DNA of 48,158 nucleotides from Dehalococcoidia bacterium (GCA_020850615.1 JADZEI010000036.1:1-48158), one strand, 5' to 3'. Positions 26,720-36,072 are shown, numbered from the stretch's first letter. The notes: a model not told the origin generated them from the sequence alone. Numbers and translations: made by a program.

Positions 26720-27078
26720 CGACACGTCGCTCCCCTTTCCCTGTCTGTCCGGCCCGCCAGCGTGGGGCGAAGCACAGCCCGGAATGTCGGCGGGCGGACA
26801 CTGCATGGCTCTCCGGCGGTGGTGGTATGACGGCGGTCATATCCAACCGGAGTTGCAGCCGTTGCCCGCAGCGCGACGCGCGGCAGGGACGGGTAGCAGC
26901 TGCGGCCTGCAGTCCCTGCCCTTTCGAGATTGCCGGTGACACCGATTCCTGCCGGGGGAACCACGCTACCGAATCGCGCAGCATGGCATTCGACCGCACG
27001 ACCGGGGGCGGCGCCACACGCATGCCCCCGCCGTCGCCGAGCGCAGCCCACGCCCGGCCCGCTCGCCTGCCCGGCCGC
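26720..27078. other. Intergenic region with tRNA-end remnant
   Basis: This 359-bp stretch holds the upstream region of the molybdoenzyme operon and the 21-bp tRNA-like remnant at 26943-26963. From about 26964 the base composition returns to that of the chromosome. No coding sequence is supported. Confidence 0.5.
26943..26963 (+). repeat. Third partial attachment-site copy (21 bp, one mismatch)
   Basis: The bases match the final 21 of the tRNA-Arg/att core (from CGATTCC through CCA) except for one T-to-A change. Upstream sequence does not form a T-arm, so it is a recombination scar and not a tRNA. Confidence 0.6.
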
Positions 27079-28236
27079 CTACCCGCGCGGGAGCCCCAGG
27101 CCCCGCGTGGCGATGATGTTCCGCTGGATCTCGCTCGTCCCGCCGGCGATGGTCGATGGCACCGTGGTCATCACGTTGTCGGCGTAGCGGCCCTGCAGCG
27201 GCACGTACTTCGAGCCCTGGACGAGCTGGCCGCTCAGCCCCAGCAGCTTCAGCCCCGTGCGCGCATATCGCTGGCCCAGCTCCGACAGGAACAGCTTGCC
27301 GACCGACGCCTCCTGGTTTGGCACCATCCCCGCCGACTGCATCGACACCACCCGGTACGAGAGCATCCGCCCGATTTCGATGCCGATCCGGATGTCCGCG
27401 AGCTCCGCCAGCGCCTCCCGCGAGAGCCGGCCGCGTTCGCGCAGCGCCCGCACCAGGTCCTCGAGCGAGCGGCGCAGCGCGGCGGCGCCCGCGACGGAGC
27501 TGCGCTCGAAGTCGAGCGTCGTCGCCGCCTGGTACCAGCCGCGGTTCTCCGTGCCCAGCAGCGCGTCCGCGGGGATGTGCACGTCTTCGAAGAACACCTC
27601 GTTGAAGAAGTGTGCCCCGCTCATGTCGATGAGCGGCCGCACGGTGATGCCCGGCGTCTTCATGTCGACGAGGAAGTAGCTGATGCCGCGGTGCTTCGGC
27701 GCCTCCGTGTCGGTCCGCGCCAGCAGGATCATCGCGTCCGCGTAGTGCGCGAACGAGGTCCAGATCTTCTGGCCGTTCACGACGTAGTGGTCGCCGTCAC
27801 GTACCGCCCGCGTCTGCAGCGACGCGAGATCGGAGCCCGAGCCCGGCTCGCTAAAGCCCTGGCACCAGATCATGTCGCCGGTGATCGTCGGCGGGAGGTA
27901 GCGCTGCTTCTGTTCCTCGGTGCCATAGATGATGATCGTCGGCCCCGCGAAGCCGATGCCGACCGGGCTGCCGACGGGCACGCGATGGTAGGCCATCTCT
28001 TCCTTGAAGATGAGCTGCTGCCAGTAAGTGGCGCCGCCGCCGCCGTACTCCTTCGGCCACGACATCGCCAGCCAGCCCTTGTCCGAGAGCGTCTTCATCA
28101 GCGCGCCGCCCGCGGCGTACTCCGCCTCGGAGGAGACGGCCTCGCCGCCGTCCCAGTCGGGCCCGAACTCGCCGAGGATCCAGTCACGGACCTCGGTGCG
28201 GAACGCTTCGTCGCTCGGGGAAAGGGTGAATTGCAT
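27079..28236 (-). CDS. Acyl-CoA dehydrogenase family protein (FadE-like)
   Basis: This 385-aa FAD enzyme has the full acyl-CoA dehydrogenase fold: FSEPGSGSDLASLQTRAV, VVNGQKIWTSFAHYAD, and the C-terminal TIAGGTSEIQRNIIATRGLGLP. At the position of the MCAD catalytic Glu it has Gly (AGGT), so the base must come from another helix, as in isovaleryl-CoA dehydrogenase types, or the protein pairs with a second subunit. The ATG at 28236 has a GAAGGAG site. It lies just downstream of the IclR gene on the same strand, so it may belong to the regulated catabolic locus. The substrate is unknown. Confidence 0.92.
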   Translation of the reverse strand: MQFTLSPSDEAFRTEVRDWILGEFGPDWDGGEAVSSEAEYAAGGALMKTLSDKGWLAMSWPKEYGGGGATYWQQLIFKEEMAYHRVPVGSPVGIGFAGPTIIIYGTEEQKQRYLPPTITGDMIWCQGFSEPGSGSDLASLQTRAVRDGDHYVVNGQKIWTSFAHYADAMILLARTDTEAPKHRGISYFLVDMKTPGITVRPLIDMSGAHFFNEVFFEDVHIPADALLGTENRGWYQAATTLDFERSSVAGAAALRRSLEDLVRALRERGRLSREALAELADIRIGIEIGRMLSYRVVSMQSAGMVPNQEASVGKLFLSELGQRYARTGLKLLGLSGQLVQGSKYVPLQGRYADNVMTTVPSTIAGGTSEIQRNIIATRGLGLPRG

Positions 28237-28324
28237 CTGTTCTGCTCCTTCTCTGGGTGGTGCAGCCGGGCCAGAGGCTACCGGCGCCGTTGGCGCATGT
28301 CACGCGGCCGGGCCCTCGCGGGCA

Positions 28325-29083
28325 TCACGCGAACCCCGCCCGCACGCGGCCGCGGTAGCCGAGCTCGATCGATGCCTTCTCGGCATAGTGCCGCATCGCC
28401 GGGACCAGCGATTCGAGCGCGGCGAGCGGCCCTTCGTGGCCGCAGGTGAACGAACCCACCGGTGTCCCGCCCGACCCGAACACGGCCACGGCGATCCCGG
28501 AGACGCCCCTGTGGTAGTCGCCCTCCGCCCAGCCGTAGTTGAGCTCGGCCGCGCTGGCGACGGCCGCCGCGATCTGTCCCGGCTCCGTGAGCGTCGTCTC
28601 GGTCAGTCGCGGCGCCCCGCGCGCGATGATCGCGTCGCGTGCCGCATCGTCCATGTAGGCGAGGTAGATCCGGCCCGCCGCCACCATCGCCGCCGGGATG
28701 ATCCGGCCCTCCAGCCGCGTGCGCACGCTGTCGCCAAACACCTGGATGACGTCCGTGTAGAACACCGAGTCTCCCTCGTAGATCCCCACGGCCACGTGTG
28801 ACTTCGTCGCCTGCGCCAGCTGGACACCGTTGGCGAAGAGTGCCTCACGAAGATGCCGCTCGATCGATCGGAGCCCAATCGCGGCCACCCGTGCGGTGGG
28901 CACCAGCCGCATCGGCGAATCCGATCGCGCCAGCCAGCCATCTTCGACCAGCTCCTCCACCAGGCGGTATGCCGTCGCTTTGGTCAGCCGAACGCCCTCG
29001 GCGATATCGGCCACGGTGGCCGCGTCGCGGTGGCGCACCAGGTAGGCGAGGACATCGAGTGCGCGGGAATATCCGCCAGGCAT
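28325..29083 (-). CDS. IclR-family transcriptional regulator
   Basis: From the ATG at 29083, with a strong GGAGGAGG site, the protein is 252 aa, normal for IclR. A winged helix-turn-helix lies at about 5-65 (ALDVLAYLVRHRDAATVADIA, TKATAYRLVEELVEDGWL). The C-terminal effector domain follows, with MVAAGRIYLAYMDD and GVSGIAVAVFG, typical of the ligand pocket. IclR proteins bind palindromes near their own divergent promoter and respond to small aromatic or carboxylic ligands. Here the divergent target is the HpaB/ABC transporter operon starting at 29281, so it probably controls that catabolic run. An upstream extension to 29329 is not needed. Confidence 0.9.
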   Translation of the reverse strand: MPGGYSRALDVLAYLVRHRDAATVADIAEGVRLTKATAYRLVEELVEDGWLARSDSPMRLVPTARVAAIGLRSIERHLREALFANGVQLAQATKSHVAVGIYEGDSVFYTDVIQVFGDSVRTRLEGRIIPAAMVAAGRIYLAYMDDAARDAIIARGAPRLTETTLTEPGQIAAAVASAAELNYGWAEGDYHRGVSGIAVAVFGSGGTPVGSFTCGHEGPLAALESLVPAMRHYAEKASIELGYRGRVRAGFA

Positions 29084-29186
29084 AGCCTCCTCCGTCGCGG
29101 GCGGCCCGACATTCTCATATTTGCGAGTCGCTGGCAACGCCGGCGCGTTGTTGAAACGAAACACCTTTACGCGTCTCGAATGCCGC

Positions 29187-29215
29187 TTGCCCCAGTGTGG
29201 CCCGCTCTGTACAGT
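29187..29215 (+). promoter_or_regulatory. Candidate promoter of the HpaB-transporter operon
   Basis: TTGCCC (29187-29192) and TACAGT (29210-29215) are 17 bp apart and match sigma-70 consensus at 4 of 6 bases each, 65 bases before ATG 29281. CGAAAC (29157-29162) and GTTTCG (29214-29219) form an inverted pair around it and may be operator half-sites for the divergent IclR regulator. Confidence 0.4.
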
Positions 29216-29280
29216 TTCGAGCCAGCTTCGCACCGCATCGAACGAGCGTCCGCTTGTTTGCCCACAGGAGTTTCCCCCAA

Positions 29281-30660
29281 ATGAAAACCGGCGACGATTA
29301 CCGGCAATCCCTGCGCGATGGCCGTTCACTCTTCATCGAAGGTGAGCGCGTCGATGACCCGGCCACCCACCCGCTGCTGAAGACGGCGGTGGACAACTGC
29401 GCCGCCAACTACGACCTCTATTACTCGCCCGAACCGGGCGCCCACAACCCGGCCTACATCATCCCGCGGAGCAAGGAAGAGGCGGAAGCCCGCCTTGCCA
29501 GGCTCATCGGGCCGGCCGAGATCGCGGCCACGACCTCCGCCACGTGCGTCCTCGCCCTCGGCAGCGCCGCGCCGGAGCTCGCCAAGGCCCGCCCCGAATA
29601 CCGCACCCGCATCTACGACTTCATCGACTACGTCCGCACGAACGACCTGCGCTGCGCCGAGACCGTCACCGACGCCAAGGGCAACCGCAAGCTCCGGCCG
29701 CTCGAGCAGGACGACCCCGACATGTACCTCCGTGTCGTCGACCGCAACGCTGACGGCATCTTCGTCACCGGCTGCAAGATGCACATCACGGTCGCGGCCA
29801 CCGTCCACGAGCTCGTCGTCTTCCCGACGAAGGCGATGAAGAAGGGCGAAGAGGCCTACGCCGTCTCCTTCTCCGTCCCGGTGAACACCCCCGGCGTCAC
29901 GATCATCAACACCAGCTACGCGCCGTACGATGCCGACGCCCGCCACTTCCCGGTGTCGTCGAAGACGAACTCGCCCGAAGGCTTCGTCGTCTTCGACAAT
30001 GTCTTCGTCCCCAACGACCGCATCTTCCTCGATGGCGAAGTCGAGCACGCCTCGGACCTCGCCTACGCGCTCGGCCTCTGGGAACGCACCGGCGGCGGCG
30101 GCATCTACGCCAGCGAGGGCGAGGACCGCCTCGTCGGGCTCGCCGTCCTCGCCGCCGAGGCCGCCGGCATCGCCGACGAGCCCGGCATCCGCGACAAGCT
30201 CAGCACCCTGATGATGTTCGCGACCATGAACAAGGCCGGGCACGATGCCGCCTGGTCGAACGCCGTCCAGAACGAAGACGGCAACCTCATGCCCTCGACC
30301 CTCTACATCAGCGCGACGAAGTATTACCACGCGGAGTTCAACGACCGCATGGTCGACATCCTCCACGACATCGCCGGCGCGCTGGTGGCGAACGCCCCGA
30401 ACATGGCCGATTACGACCACCCGAAGCTCCGCGGCATCCTCGATACCCTGCTCACGACGCCGACGATGTCGGCCGAGAACCGCCTGAAGCTCTACCACTA
30501 CATCCGCGACACCACGGCCGATGCCTACGGCGGCTGGAGCTCCGTCACCGGCAAGCAGGCCGGCGGCGGGCTCTTCGCACAGCGACTGGTGACCATCCGC
30601 AACTACGACATCGAGCACGCGAAGGAGCTCGCTCGCAAGGCCGTCGGGATCACCGGCTGA
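29281..30660 (+). CDS. HpaB/AbfD-fold flavoprotein, first of two paralogues
   Basis: This 459-aa protein belongs to the 4-hydroxyphenylacetate 3-monooxygenase (HpaB) / 4-hydroxybutyryl-CoA dehydratase (AbfD) superfamily, which has the acyl-CoA dehydrogenase fold and binds FAD. Shared signatures include TGDDYRQSLRDGR, DPDMYLRVVDRNADGIFVTG, YAVSFSVPVNTPG, VVFDNVFVPNDRIFLDGE and IAGALVANAP. Against my recollection of AbfD, the four cluster ligands (C99, C103, H292, C299) align with T, A, W and G here, so the radical dehydratase reaction is unlikely. It could be an FADH2-dependent monooxygenase, but no HpaC reductase gene is nearby, or a novel flavin-only lyase or isomerase on a CoA ester. It is the first gene of the operon. 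Confidence 0.85.
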   Translation: MKTGDDYRQSLRDGRSLFIEGERVDDPATHPLLKTAVDNCAANYDLYYSPEPGAHNPAYIIPRSKEEAEARLARLIGPAEIAATTSATCVLALGSAAPELAKARPEYRTRIYDFIDYVRTNDLRCAETVTDAKGNRKLRPLEQDDPDMYLRVVDRNADGIFVTGCKMHITVAATVHELVVFPTKAMKKGEEAYAVSFSVPVNTPGVTIINTSYAPYDADARHFPVSSKTNSPEGFVVFDNVFVPNDRIFLDGEVEHASDLAYALGLWERTGGGGIYASEGEDRLVGLAVLAAEAAGIADEPGIRDKLSTLMMFATMNKAGHDAAWSNAVQNEDGNLMPSTLYISATKYYHAEFNDRMVDILHDIAGALVANAPNMADYDHPKLRGILDTLLTTPTMSAENRLKLYHYIRDTTADAYGGWSSVTGKQAGGGLFAQRLVTIRNYDIEHAKELARKAVGITG

Positions 30661-30707
30661 CCCGGCCCCGCCGCCGCGTCCCCCAGCAGCACCAGGGAGA
30701 GGTAGAG

Positions 30708-32027
30708 ATGCTCACCGGCAACCAGTACCGCGAATCCATCCGCGATGGACGCGAATCGTATTTCCAGGGCCAGCTCGTGCAGGACCCAGCGTCCCACCGG
30801 CTCTTCGGCCCATCCGTCGATTGGGTCGCGAAGACGTACGACCGCTACCACAGCGCCGGCGGTCACAACCCGATGTACGACATCCCGAAGTCACCGGACG
30901 AGCTGCGCCAGGCGATGGACATGCTCCTCGCCGCTGACCCCACGGCGACGTCCACGGCCGGCAGCATGGCGCTCCGCGGCGTCTCCGCCCGGCTCTCCGC
31001 GCTCAATCCCGCCTACGGCGCACGCCTCGACGCCTTCCTCGATAGCTGCCGCGACGGCGACCGGCGGGTCGGCATCGCCCAGTCGGAGCTGAATGGCCTC
31101 CGCGTCGTCGCCCGCACGGAGGACGGCGTGACCGTGAGCGGCGGCAAGCAGCACGTCGTCGGCGGCGCCCTGGTGCACGAGCTCATGGTGGTGCCCGGCG
31201 GCCCCGTGGGCAGCGACGCCGACCGCGCGATCGCCTTCGCCATCCCGGTGAACACGCCCGGCGTCACGCTCATCAGCACGACGACGCAGCCCCGCTCCCA
31301 CGACGACCGCCACTTCCCCTACAGCCGCGACCACAGCATCCCGGATAGCCTGGTCTCGTTCGAAAACGTCTTCGTGCCGAACGACCGCATCTTCCTCGAT
31401 GGCGAGATTGCGGCCGCCGGCGCCTTCGGCGACGCCCTGGGCACGTGGGAGCGCGCCTTCTGGACGGCCGTCCAGGCCGATCAGGCCGAGATCCTGCTCG
31501 GCGTGGCCCGCACCGTCGCCGAGATGAACGGCGTCGCCGACGCGGCCCACATCCGCGAGAAGCTCGCGGCGATGGCGGTTTACGCGCGCCTCTGCCGCTC
31601 CGGCTGGGATTCGGCGCTGGCGAACGCGAAGACGAACGACGCCGGCATGGTCCTCCCCGACGACTCGTACATCTACGCCACCCGCGCCTACGGCGTCACG
31701 AACTACAGTGACGTGGCCGGCTGGGTGCACGACATCGGCGGCGCGCTGATCCTCACCGCGCCGTCCGTGGCCGACTACGAAAACGAAGCCACTCGGATGT
31801 ACGTCGAGAAGTACATGAGCACGGGCGCGAAGGTCCGCGGCGAAGACCGCCTCCGCATCTTCCACCTGATTCGCGACCTCACGGCCGACGCCTATTCCGG
31901 CTGGGCCAAGCTCAACAACCAGATGATTGGCGGCGGCCTCTCGGCCCAGCGCATGGCCGCGCTCGACAACTACCCGGTGGGAAGCGCACAGGAGAAGGCG
32001 GCCCGCGCCGCCCACATCAACGCGTGA
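30708..32027 (+). CDS. HpaB/AbfD-fold flavoprotein, second paralogue
   Basis: A 439-aa paralogue of the preceding gene, 47 bases downstream and with an AGGGAGAGG site. It keeps LTGNQYRESIRDGR, GVTVSGGKQHVVGGALVHEL, FAIPVNTPGVTLIS, SFENVFVPNDRIFLDGE and HDIGGALILTAPS. Again no Cys or His is found where AbfD binds its [4Fe-4S] cluster (STAGSMALRG and GTWERAFW regions). It is about 20 residues shorter, mainly in the N-terminal and middle loops. Tandem paralogues suggest either a hetero-oligomer or two successive reactions on similar substrates. Confidence 0.84.
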   Translation: MLTGNQYRESIRDGRESYFQGQLVQDPASHRLFGPSVDWVAKTYDRYHSAGGHNPMYDIPKSPDELRQAMDMLLAADPTATSTAGSMALRGVSARLSALNPAYGARLDAFLDSCRDGDRRVGIAQSELNGLRVVARTEDGVTVSGGKQHVVGGALVHELMVVPGGPVGSDADRAIAFAIPVNTPGVTLISTTTQPRSHDDRHFPYSRDHSIPDSLVSFENVFVPNDRIFLDGEIAAAGAFGDALGTWERAFWTAVQADQAEILLGVARTVAEMNGVADAAHIREKLAAMAVYARLCRSGWDSALANAKTNDAGMVLPDDSYIYATRAYGVTNYSDVAGWVHDIGGALILTAPSVADYENEATRMYVEKYMSTGAKVRGEDRLRIFHLIRDLTADAYSGWAKLNNQMIGGGLSAQRMAALDNYPVGSAQEKAARAAHINA

Positions 32028-32130
32028 GGCGCAGGAGGGTGCCCGTGGTCAGTTGCTTGTTCCCGCCGTGGGGTCCTGCCGCGGCGGAGCATCGCCGCGG
32101 CCCTGGCGGCCGCGCCGTGGGTACCCTCTG

Positions 32131-33057
32131 ATGGTCCGCTACATCGGCCTCCGCCTGGGCCTCGCTGTGGTCACCGTCTTCGGGATCAGCATCGTGGTCT
32201 TCTCGCTCGCCCGGCTCAGCGGCGACGTGACCGCCACCCTGATCCCGCCCGAGACCGCCGGCAACCCCGAACAGTACGAGCGCCTGAAGAAGGACCTCGG
32301 CCTGGATAAGTCCTACCCGGAGCAGTACGTCATCTGGGTCGGCAACATGATGCAGGGCGACTTCGGCGATTCGATCACCTTCCGCGAGTCCACCCTCTCG
32401 CTCTACTTCGACAAGTTCCCCTACACGATCCGGCTGGCCGCCGCCGCGTTCGTCCTCGCGGTGCTCATTGGCATCCCGATCGGCGTCACCACCGCGCTCC
32501 GGCCGAACTCGCTGTGGGACCGCGTCGCGAGCGTCGTGGCGCTCCTGGGGCAGGCGTCGCCCAGCTTCTTCGTCGCCATCCTGCTGATCTTCTTCCTGTC
32601 CGTGAAGCTCGGCTGGTTGCCGACATCCGGGCCGGGCGGTTGGAAGAACTACGTCATGCCCGCGATGAGCCTCTCGCTGTTCAGCATCGCCGCCCTCGCC
32701 CGCCTCACCCGCTCGGCCATGCTCGAAGTCCTGGACCGGGACCACATCAAGCTCGCCCGGCTCAACGGCTTCTCCGAACGCAGCATCATCTGGCGGCACG
32801 CCCTTAAGAACGCCAGCATCCCGATCCTCACGCTCGCCTCGCTCCAGTTCGTCTTCTTCATCTCCGGCTCGGTCGTCATCGAGACGATCTTCGCCTGGCC
32901 CGGCATCGGCCAGCTCTCCATCCAGGCGATTCGCTCGCGTGACTACCCGATGGTCCAGACCATCGTGCTCCTCACGTCGTCGCTCGTTGTCCTCATCACG
33001 CTCGCGGTGGACCTGCTCTACGCCTGGGTGGACCCGCGCATCAGGTACGGCTCATGA
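32131..33057 (+). CDS. Dipeptide/oligopeptide-type ABC transporter permease (DppB-like)
   Basis: From ATG 32131 the 308-aa protein has six membrane helices, beginning MVRYIGLRLGLAVVTVFGIS, the standard DppB/OppB start. The large loop after helix 1 has GLDKSYPEQYVIWVGNMMQGDFG. The cytoplasmic coupling (EAA) region reads RLNGFSERSIIWRHALKNA. It is one of two permeases of a five-part importer encoded here. There is a 103-bp gap after the HpaB genes but no terminator, so it is probably co-transcribed. It overlaps the next gene by ATGA. Confidence 0.95.
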   Translation: MVRYIGLRLGLAVVTVFGISIVVFSLARLSGDVTATLIPPETAGNPEQYERLKKDLGLDKSYPEQYVIWVGNMMQGDFGDSITFRESTLSLYFDKFPYTIRLAAAAFVLAVLIGIPIGVTTALRPNSLWDRVASVVALLGQASPSFFVAILLIFFLSVKLGWLPTSGPGGWKNYVMPAMSLSLFSIAALARLTRSAMLEVLDRDHIKLARLNGFSERSIIWRHALKNASIPILTLASLQFVFFISGSVVIETIFAWPGIGQLSIQAIRSRDYPMVQTIVLLTSSLVVLITLAVDLLYAWVDPRIRYGS

Positions 33058-33947
33058 CTGCACTGCCCCACGAAGCCGACGCCGCAACCCTGCCCGTGCG
33101 CCGACCGCGGCTCTCGTTCGGCTGGGTCCGCTCGCTGCCCAAGCTCCCGGTGGCGATCCTGGTCATCGTCCTGCTGGCCGGCGTGCTCGCGCCGCTCATC
33201 CAGCCGCACGACCCGATCGAAGGCGACCTTTCGCTCGCCCTCAAGGAGCCGGTGTTCAACGGCGGCGACTGGGATTACCCGCTCGGCACCGACCACCAGG
33301 GACGCGACGTCCTCAGCCGGCTCGTCGCCGGCGCCCGTGTCAGCATCCTCATCGGCTTCAGCGTCGTGATCGGTGCCGGCACCATCGGCGTGGTCATCGC
33401 CCTCCTCGCCGGGTATCTCGGCGGCTGGGTGGACCAGGTCCTCTCGCGCCTCACCGACGTGCTCCTTTCGATGCCGTTCCTGCTGGTCGCGATCGCGGTC
33501 GTCGGCGCGGTCGGGGCCGGCGTGCGCAACCTCATGCTCATCCTGATCTTCATGGGGTGGGCGCAGTACGCCCGCGTCTTACGTGGCGAAGTCCTCCGCA
33601 TCCGCAACGCCGACTTCGTCCGCCTGGCCCGGGTGAACGGCGCCGGGCCGGTGCGGCTCATGGCCCTGCACATCTTCCCGAACATCACGAACACGCTCAT
33701 CGTCCTGGCCACGCTCCAGCTCGGCACGACCATCCTGATCGAAGCCACGCTGAGCTTCCTCGGCCTGGGCGTGCCCCCGCCCGAGGCGAGCTGGGGCGGC
33801 ATGCTCAACGAAGGCCGCCCCTACCTCACCACCCAACCCTGGATGGCGCTCATCCCGGGCATCACGATCATGCTCACCGTGCTGGCCGTGAACCTGCTCG
33901 GCGACTGGCTCCGCCTCCGCCTCGACCCGAGGTTCCGCCAGCTATGA
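33054..33947 (+). CDS. Dipeptide/oligopeptide-type ABC transporter permease (DppC-like)
   Basis: A 297-aa inner-membrane permease with an N-terminal cytoplasmic tail, a first helix at about 32-52, the periplasmic motif HLGTDHQGRDVLSRLVAGAR (here YPLGTDHQGRDVLSRL), which is diagnostic of DppC/OppC, and a coupling loop VNGAGPVRLMALHIFPNI. It ends DWLRLRLDPRFRQL as the family does. It pairs with the upstream DppB-like subunit and overlaps both neighbouring genes by ATGA, showing tight co-translation. Confidence 0.95.
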   Translation: MTALPHEADAATLPVRRPRLSFGWVRSLPKLPVAILVIVLLAGVLAPLIQPHDPIEGDLSLALKEPVFNGGDWDYPLGTDHQGRDVLSRLVAGARVSILIGFSVVIGAGTIGVVIALLAGYLGGWVDQVLSRLTDVLLSMPFLLVAIAVVGAVGAGVRNLMLILIFMGWAQYARVLRGEVLRIRNADFVRLARVNGAGPVRLMALHIFPNITNTLIVLATLQLGTTILIEATLSFLGLGVPPPEASWGGMLNEGRPYLTTQPWMALIPGITIMLTVLAVNLLGDWLRLRLDPRFRQL

Positions 33948-34957
33948 CCACGCAGGAACCGCTCCTCCGCGTCCGCAACCTGCGGACGCACTTCACCTCC
34001 AAGCTCGGCGTCGCGAAGGCCGTCGACGGCGTCTCGTTCGATGTCTTCCCCGGCGAGACGCTGGGCCTCGTCGGCGAGTCGGGCAGCGGCAAGTCCGTCA
34101 CCTGCCTCTCCGTCGTCCGGCTCGTGCCCCAGCCCTCCGGCCGCATCGTCGAGGGCGAAGTCCTGCTCGGCGGCAAGGACCTGCTCACCCTCTCGGACAA
34201 CGAGATGCGCGACATCCGCGGCAGCCGCGTCGCCTACATCACGCAGGACCCGCTCACCTCGCTCGACCCGCTCTTCCGCGTCGGCAACCAGGTCGGCGAG
34301 CCGATGCTCGCCCACGGCCGCGCGAACCGGAAGGACGTGCGCGGAAAGGTGGTCGACATGCTCCGGCGCGTGCGCATCCCCGCGCCGGAGATCCGCGCCA
34401 CCCAGTTCCCCCACGAGATGAGCGGCGGCATGCGCCAGCGCGTCGTCGCCGCCCTCGCCCTCGGCTGCCGGCCCGAGCTGCTCATCGCCGACGAGCCCAC
34501 CACCGCCCTCGATGTCACCGTCCAGGCCCAGATCCTCCGCCTCCTGCGCGACCTCCAGGAGGAATCCGGGCTCAGCATGATCCTCGTCACCCACGACTTC
34601 GGCATCGTCGCCCGCGCCTGCGACCGTGTCGCCGTGATGTACGCCGGCCGCATCGTCGAGATCTCGCCGGTGACCGACATTTTCGAGCGCCCGGCCCACC
34701 CCTACACCATCGGGCTCATGGCCTCCGTGCCGAAGATCGGCATCAAATCCGAGCACATGCCTTCGATCGAGGGGCAGCCGCCGGATGTGCGGCGCATCCC
34801 GCCCGGGTGCCCCTTCGCCCCCCGGTGCACCGCCCGCCAGGACCGCTGCACGGTGGAATACCCGCCCACGATCAAGCTGCGCGACCAGCACGAAGTCGCA
34901 TGCTGGGCGGTCGACCCGGTGACCGGCGTGCCGGCCGGCGTGGCGGTGGCCGAATGA
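33944..34957 (+). CDS. ABC transporter ATP-binding protein (DppD/OppD-like)
   Basis: A 337-aa ATPase with Walker A GESGSGKS, Q-loop ITQDPLTSLDP, signature MSGGMRQR, Walker B LLIADEPT and the switch His in LVTHDFG. The C-terminal oligopeptide-transporter extension carries PPGCPFAPRC...DRC, a Cys set that binds a [4Fe-4S] cluster in some DppD/OppD proteins. It hydrolyses ATP to drive import together with the following DppF-like subunit. ATGA overlaps on both sides. Confidence 0.95.
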   Translation: MTTQEPLLRVRNLRTHFTSKLGVAKAVDGVSFDVFPGETLGLVGESGSGKSVTCLSVVRLVPQPSGRIVEGEVLLGGKDLLTLSDNEMRDIRGSRVAYITQDPLTSLDPLFRVGNQVGEPMLAHGRANRKDVRGKVVDMLRRVRIPAPEIRATQFPHEMSGGMRQRVVAALALGCRPELLIADEPTTALDVTVQAQILRLLRDLQEESGLSMILVTHDFGIVARACDRVAVMYAGRIVEISPVTDIFERPAHPYTIGLMASVPKIGIKSEHMPSIEGQPPDVRRIPPGCPFAPRCTARQDRCTVEYPPTIKLRDQHEVACWAVDPVTGVPAGVAVAE

Positions 34958-36072
34958 CCGCCCCAGCGTCCGCGCCTGCCTCCACACCCGTTGTCGAGCT
35001 CGACCACGTCTCCCGGTTCTTCCGCGTGCGCACGGGCCGCGTCTGGAGCCGCGCCTACGCCGATGTCCGCGCCGTGGACGACGTCTCGCTCGCGATCAGC
35101 GCCGGCGAGACACTTGGCGTCGTTGGCGAATCCGGCTGCGGCAAGACCACGCTCGCGCGCCTCCTGCTCCGCGATATCCCGCCTACAGGCGGCGAGATCC
35201 GCTTCGAAGGCCGGCCGCTTTCCGCGCTTTCCGGCCGCGAGATGAAGGGCCTCGCCCGCACCGTCGGGGCGGTCTTCCAGGACCCGTTCAGCTCGCTGAA
35301 CCCGCGCCACCGCGTCAGCACGATCATCACCGAGCCCGCCGTCATCCTCGGGCAGACGCCCGAAGGGGGCCGCCGCGCCGCTGCCGCGGAGCTGCTCAAG
35401 CTCGTCGGCCTGCCGCCCACCGCCGTCGACTTCTTCCCGCACGAGTTCAGCGGTGGCCAGCGCCAGCGCATCGCGGTCGCCCGCGCCCTCTCGGTGAACC
35501 CGAGCCTCATCGTCCTCGACGAGCCGATCTCCGCGCTCGACGTCTCGATCCGGGCCCAGATCATCAACCTGCTCAAGGACGTCCAGCGGCGGTTCAACCT
35601 CGCCTACATGTTCATCGCCCACGACCTCGCGAGCGTCTACCACATGGCCGACCGCGTCGCCGTGATGTACCTCGGCCAGGTGGTCGAGACCGGCGAGACT
35701 GTCGAGCTCTACTCGCGCCCGTCGCACCCCTATTCGCGCGCGCTGCTCACGGCCTCGCTGCCGATCAACCCGCGGCACCGCAAGTCCGAGCAGATCCTCG
35801 GCGGCGAAGTGCCGAGCCCCATCAAGCCGCCGCCCGGGTGCCGCTTCCACCCGCGCTGCCCCCTCGCCTTCGACCGCTGCCGCGTCGAGGCTCCTGCCCT
35901 CGTCGAGGTCGCGCCCGGGCACTACGCCGCCTGCTTCCTCGCGGAAGACCTGCACAAGCAGGACGCGCCCGCGCTGGCGGTGCCCGTCGTCGGTTCCGCC
36001 CATCCCCCGGCCGCCGCCCCCGCGGATTCGAACGAGAGGCCGGGACAATCCGCGCCACCGCCGCAGTCGTAA
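34954..36072 (+). CDS. ABC transporter ATP-binding protein (DppF/OppF-like)
   Basis: A 372-aa ATPase, the second of the pair, starting at the ATG overlapping the previous stop. It has Walker [10 protein letters not shown]-loop [13 protein letters not shown], signature FSGGQRQR, Walker [13 protein letters not shown] and IAHDLASV. The C-terminal extension has [15 protein letters not shown], like DppD. A Pro/Ala-rich tail of about 30 residues (after about 340) is longer than usual and probably disordered. Confidence 0.95.
   Translation: MTAPASAPASTPVVELDHVSRFFRVRTGRVWSRAYADVRAVDDVSLAISAGETLGVVGESGCGKTTLARLLLRDIPPTGGEIRFEGRPLSALSGREMKGLARTVGAVFQDPFSSLNPRHRVSTIITEPAVILGQTPEGGRRAAAAELLKLVGLPPTAVDFFPHEFSGGQRQRIAVARALSVNPSLIVLDEPISALDVSIRAQIINLLKDVQRRFNLAYMFIAHDLASVYHMADRVAVMYLGQVVETGETVELYSRPSHPYSRALLTASLPINPRHRKSEQILGGEVPSPIKPPPGCRFHPRCPLAFDRCRVEAPALVEVAPGHYAACFLAEDLHKQDAPALAVPVVGSAHPPAAAPADSNERPGQSAPPPQS

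Larger units (their letters stand above)
22658..26963. mobile_element. Putative second island stacked at the same tRNA site
   Basis: The segment between attR and a third, 21-bp partial copy of the tRNA end (26943-26963) contains only two genes, for a molybdoenzyme. The codon choice of both genes differs from the flanking chromosome. It has no integrase of its own in view, so it could be a passenger captured by site-specific recombination between att sites. This reading rests on one mismatched 21-bp repeat and on base composition. Confidence 0.45.

Noticed and set aside
29197-29280. N-terminal extension of the first HpaB-like protein
   Set aside because: The family start is at ATG 29281, and the extension would overlap the candidate promoter.
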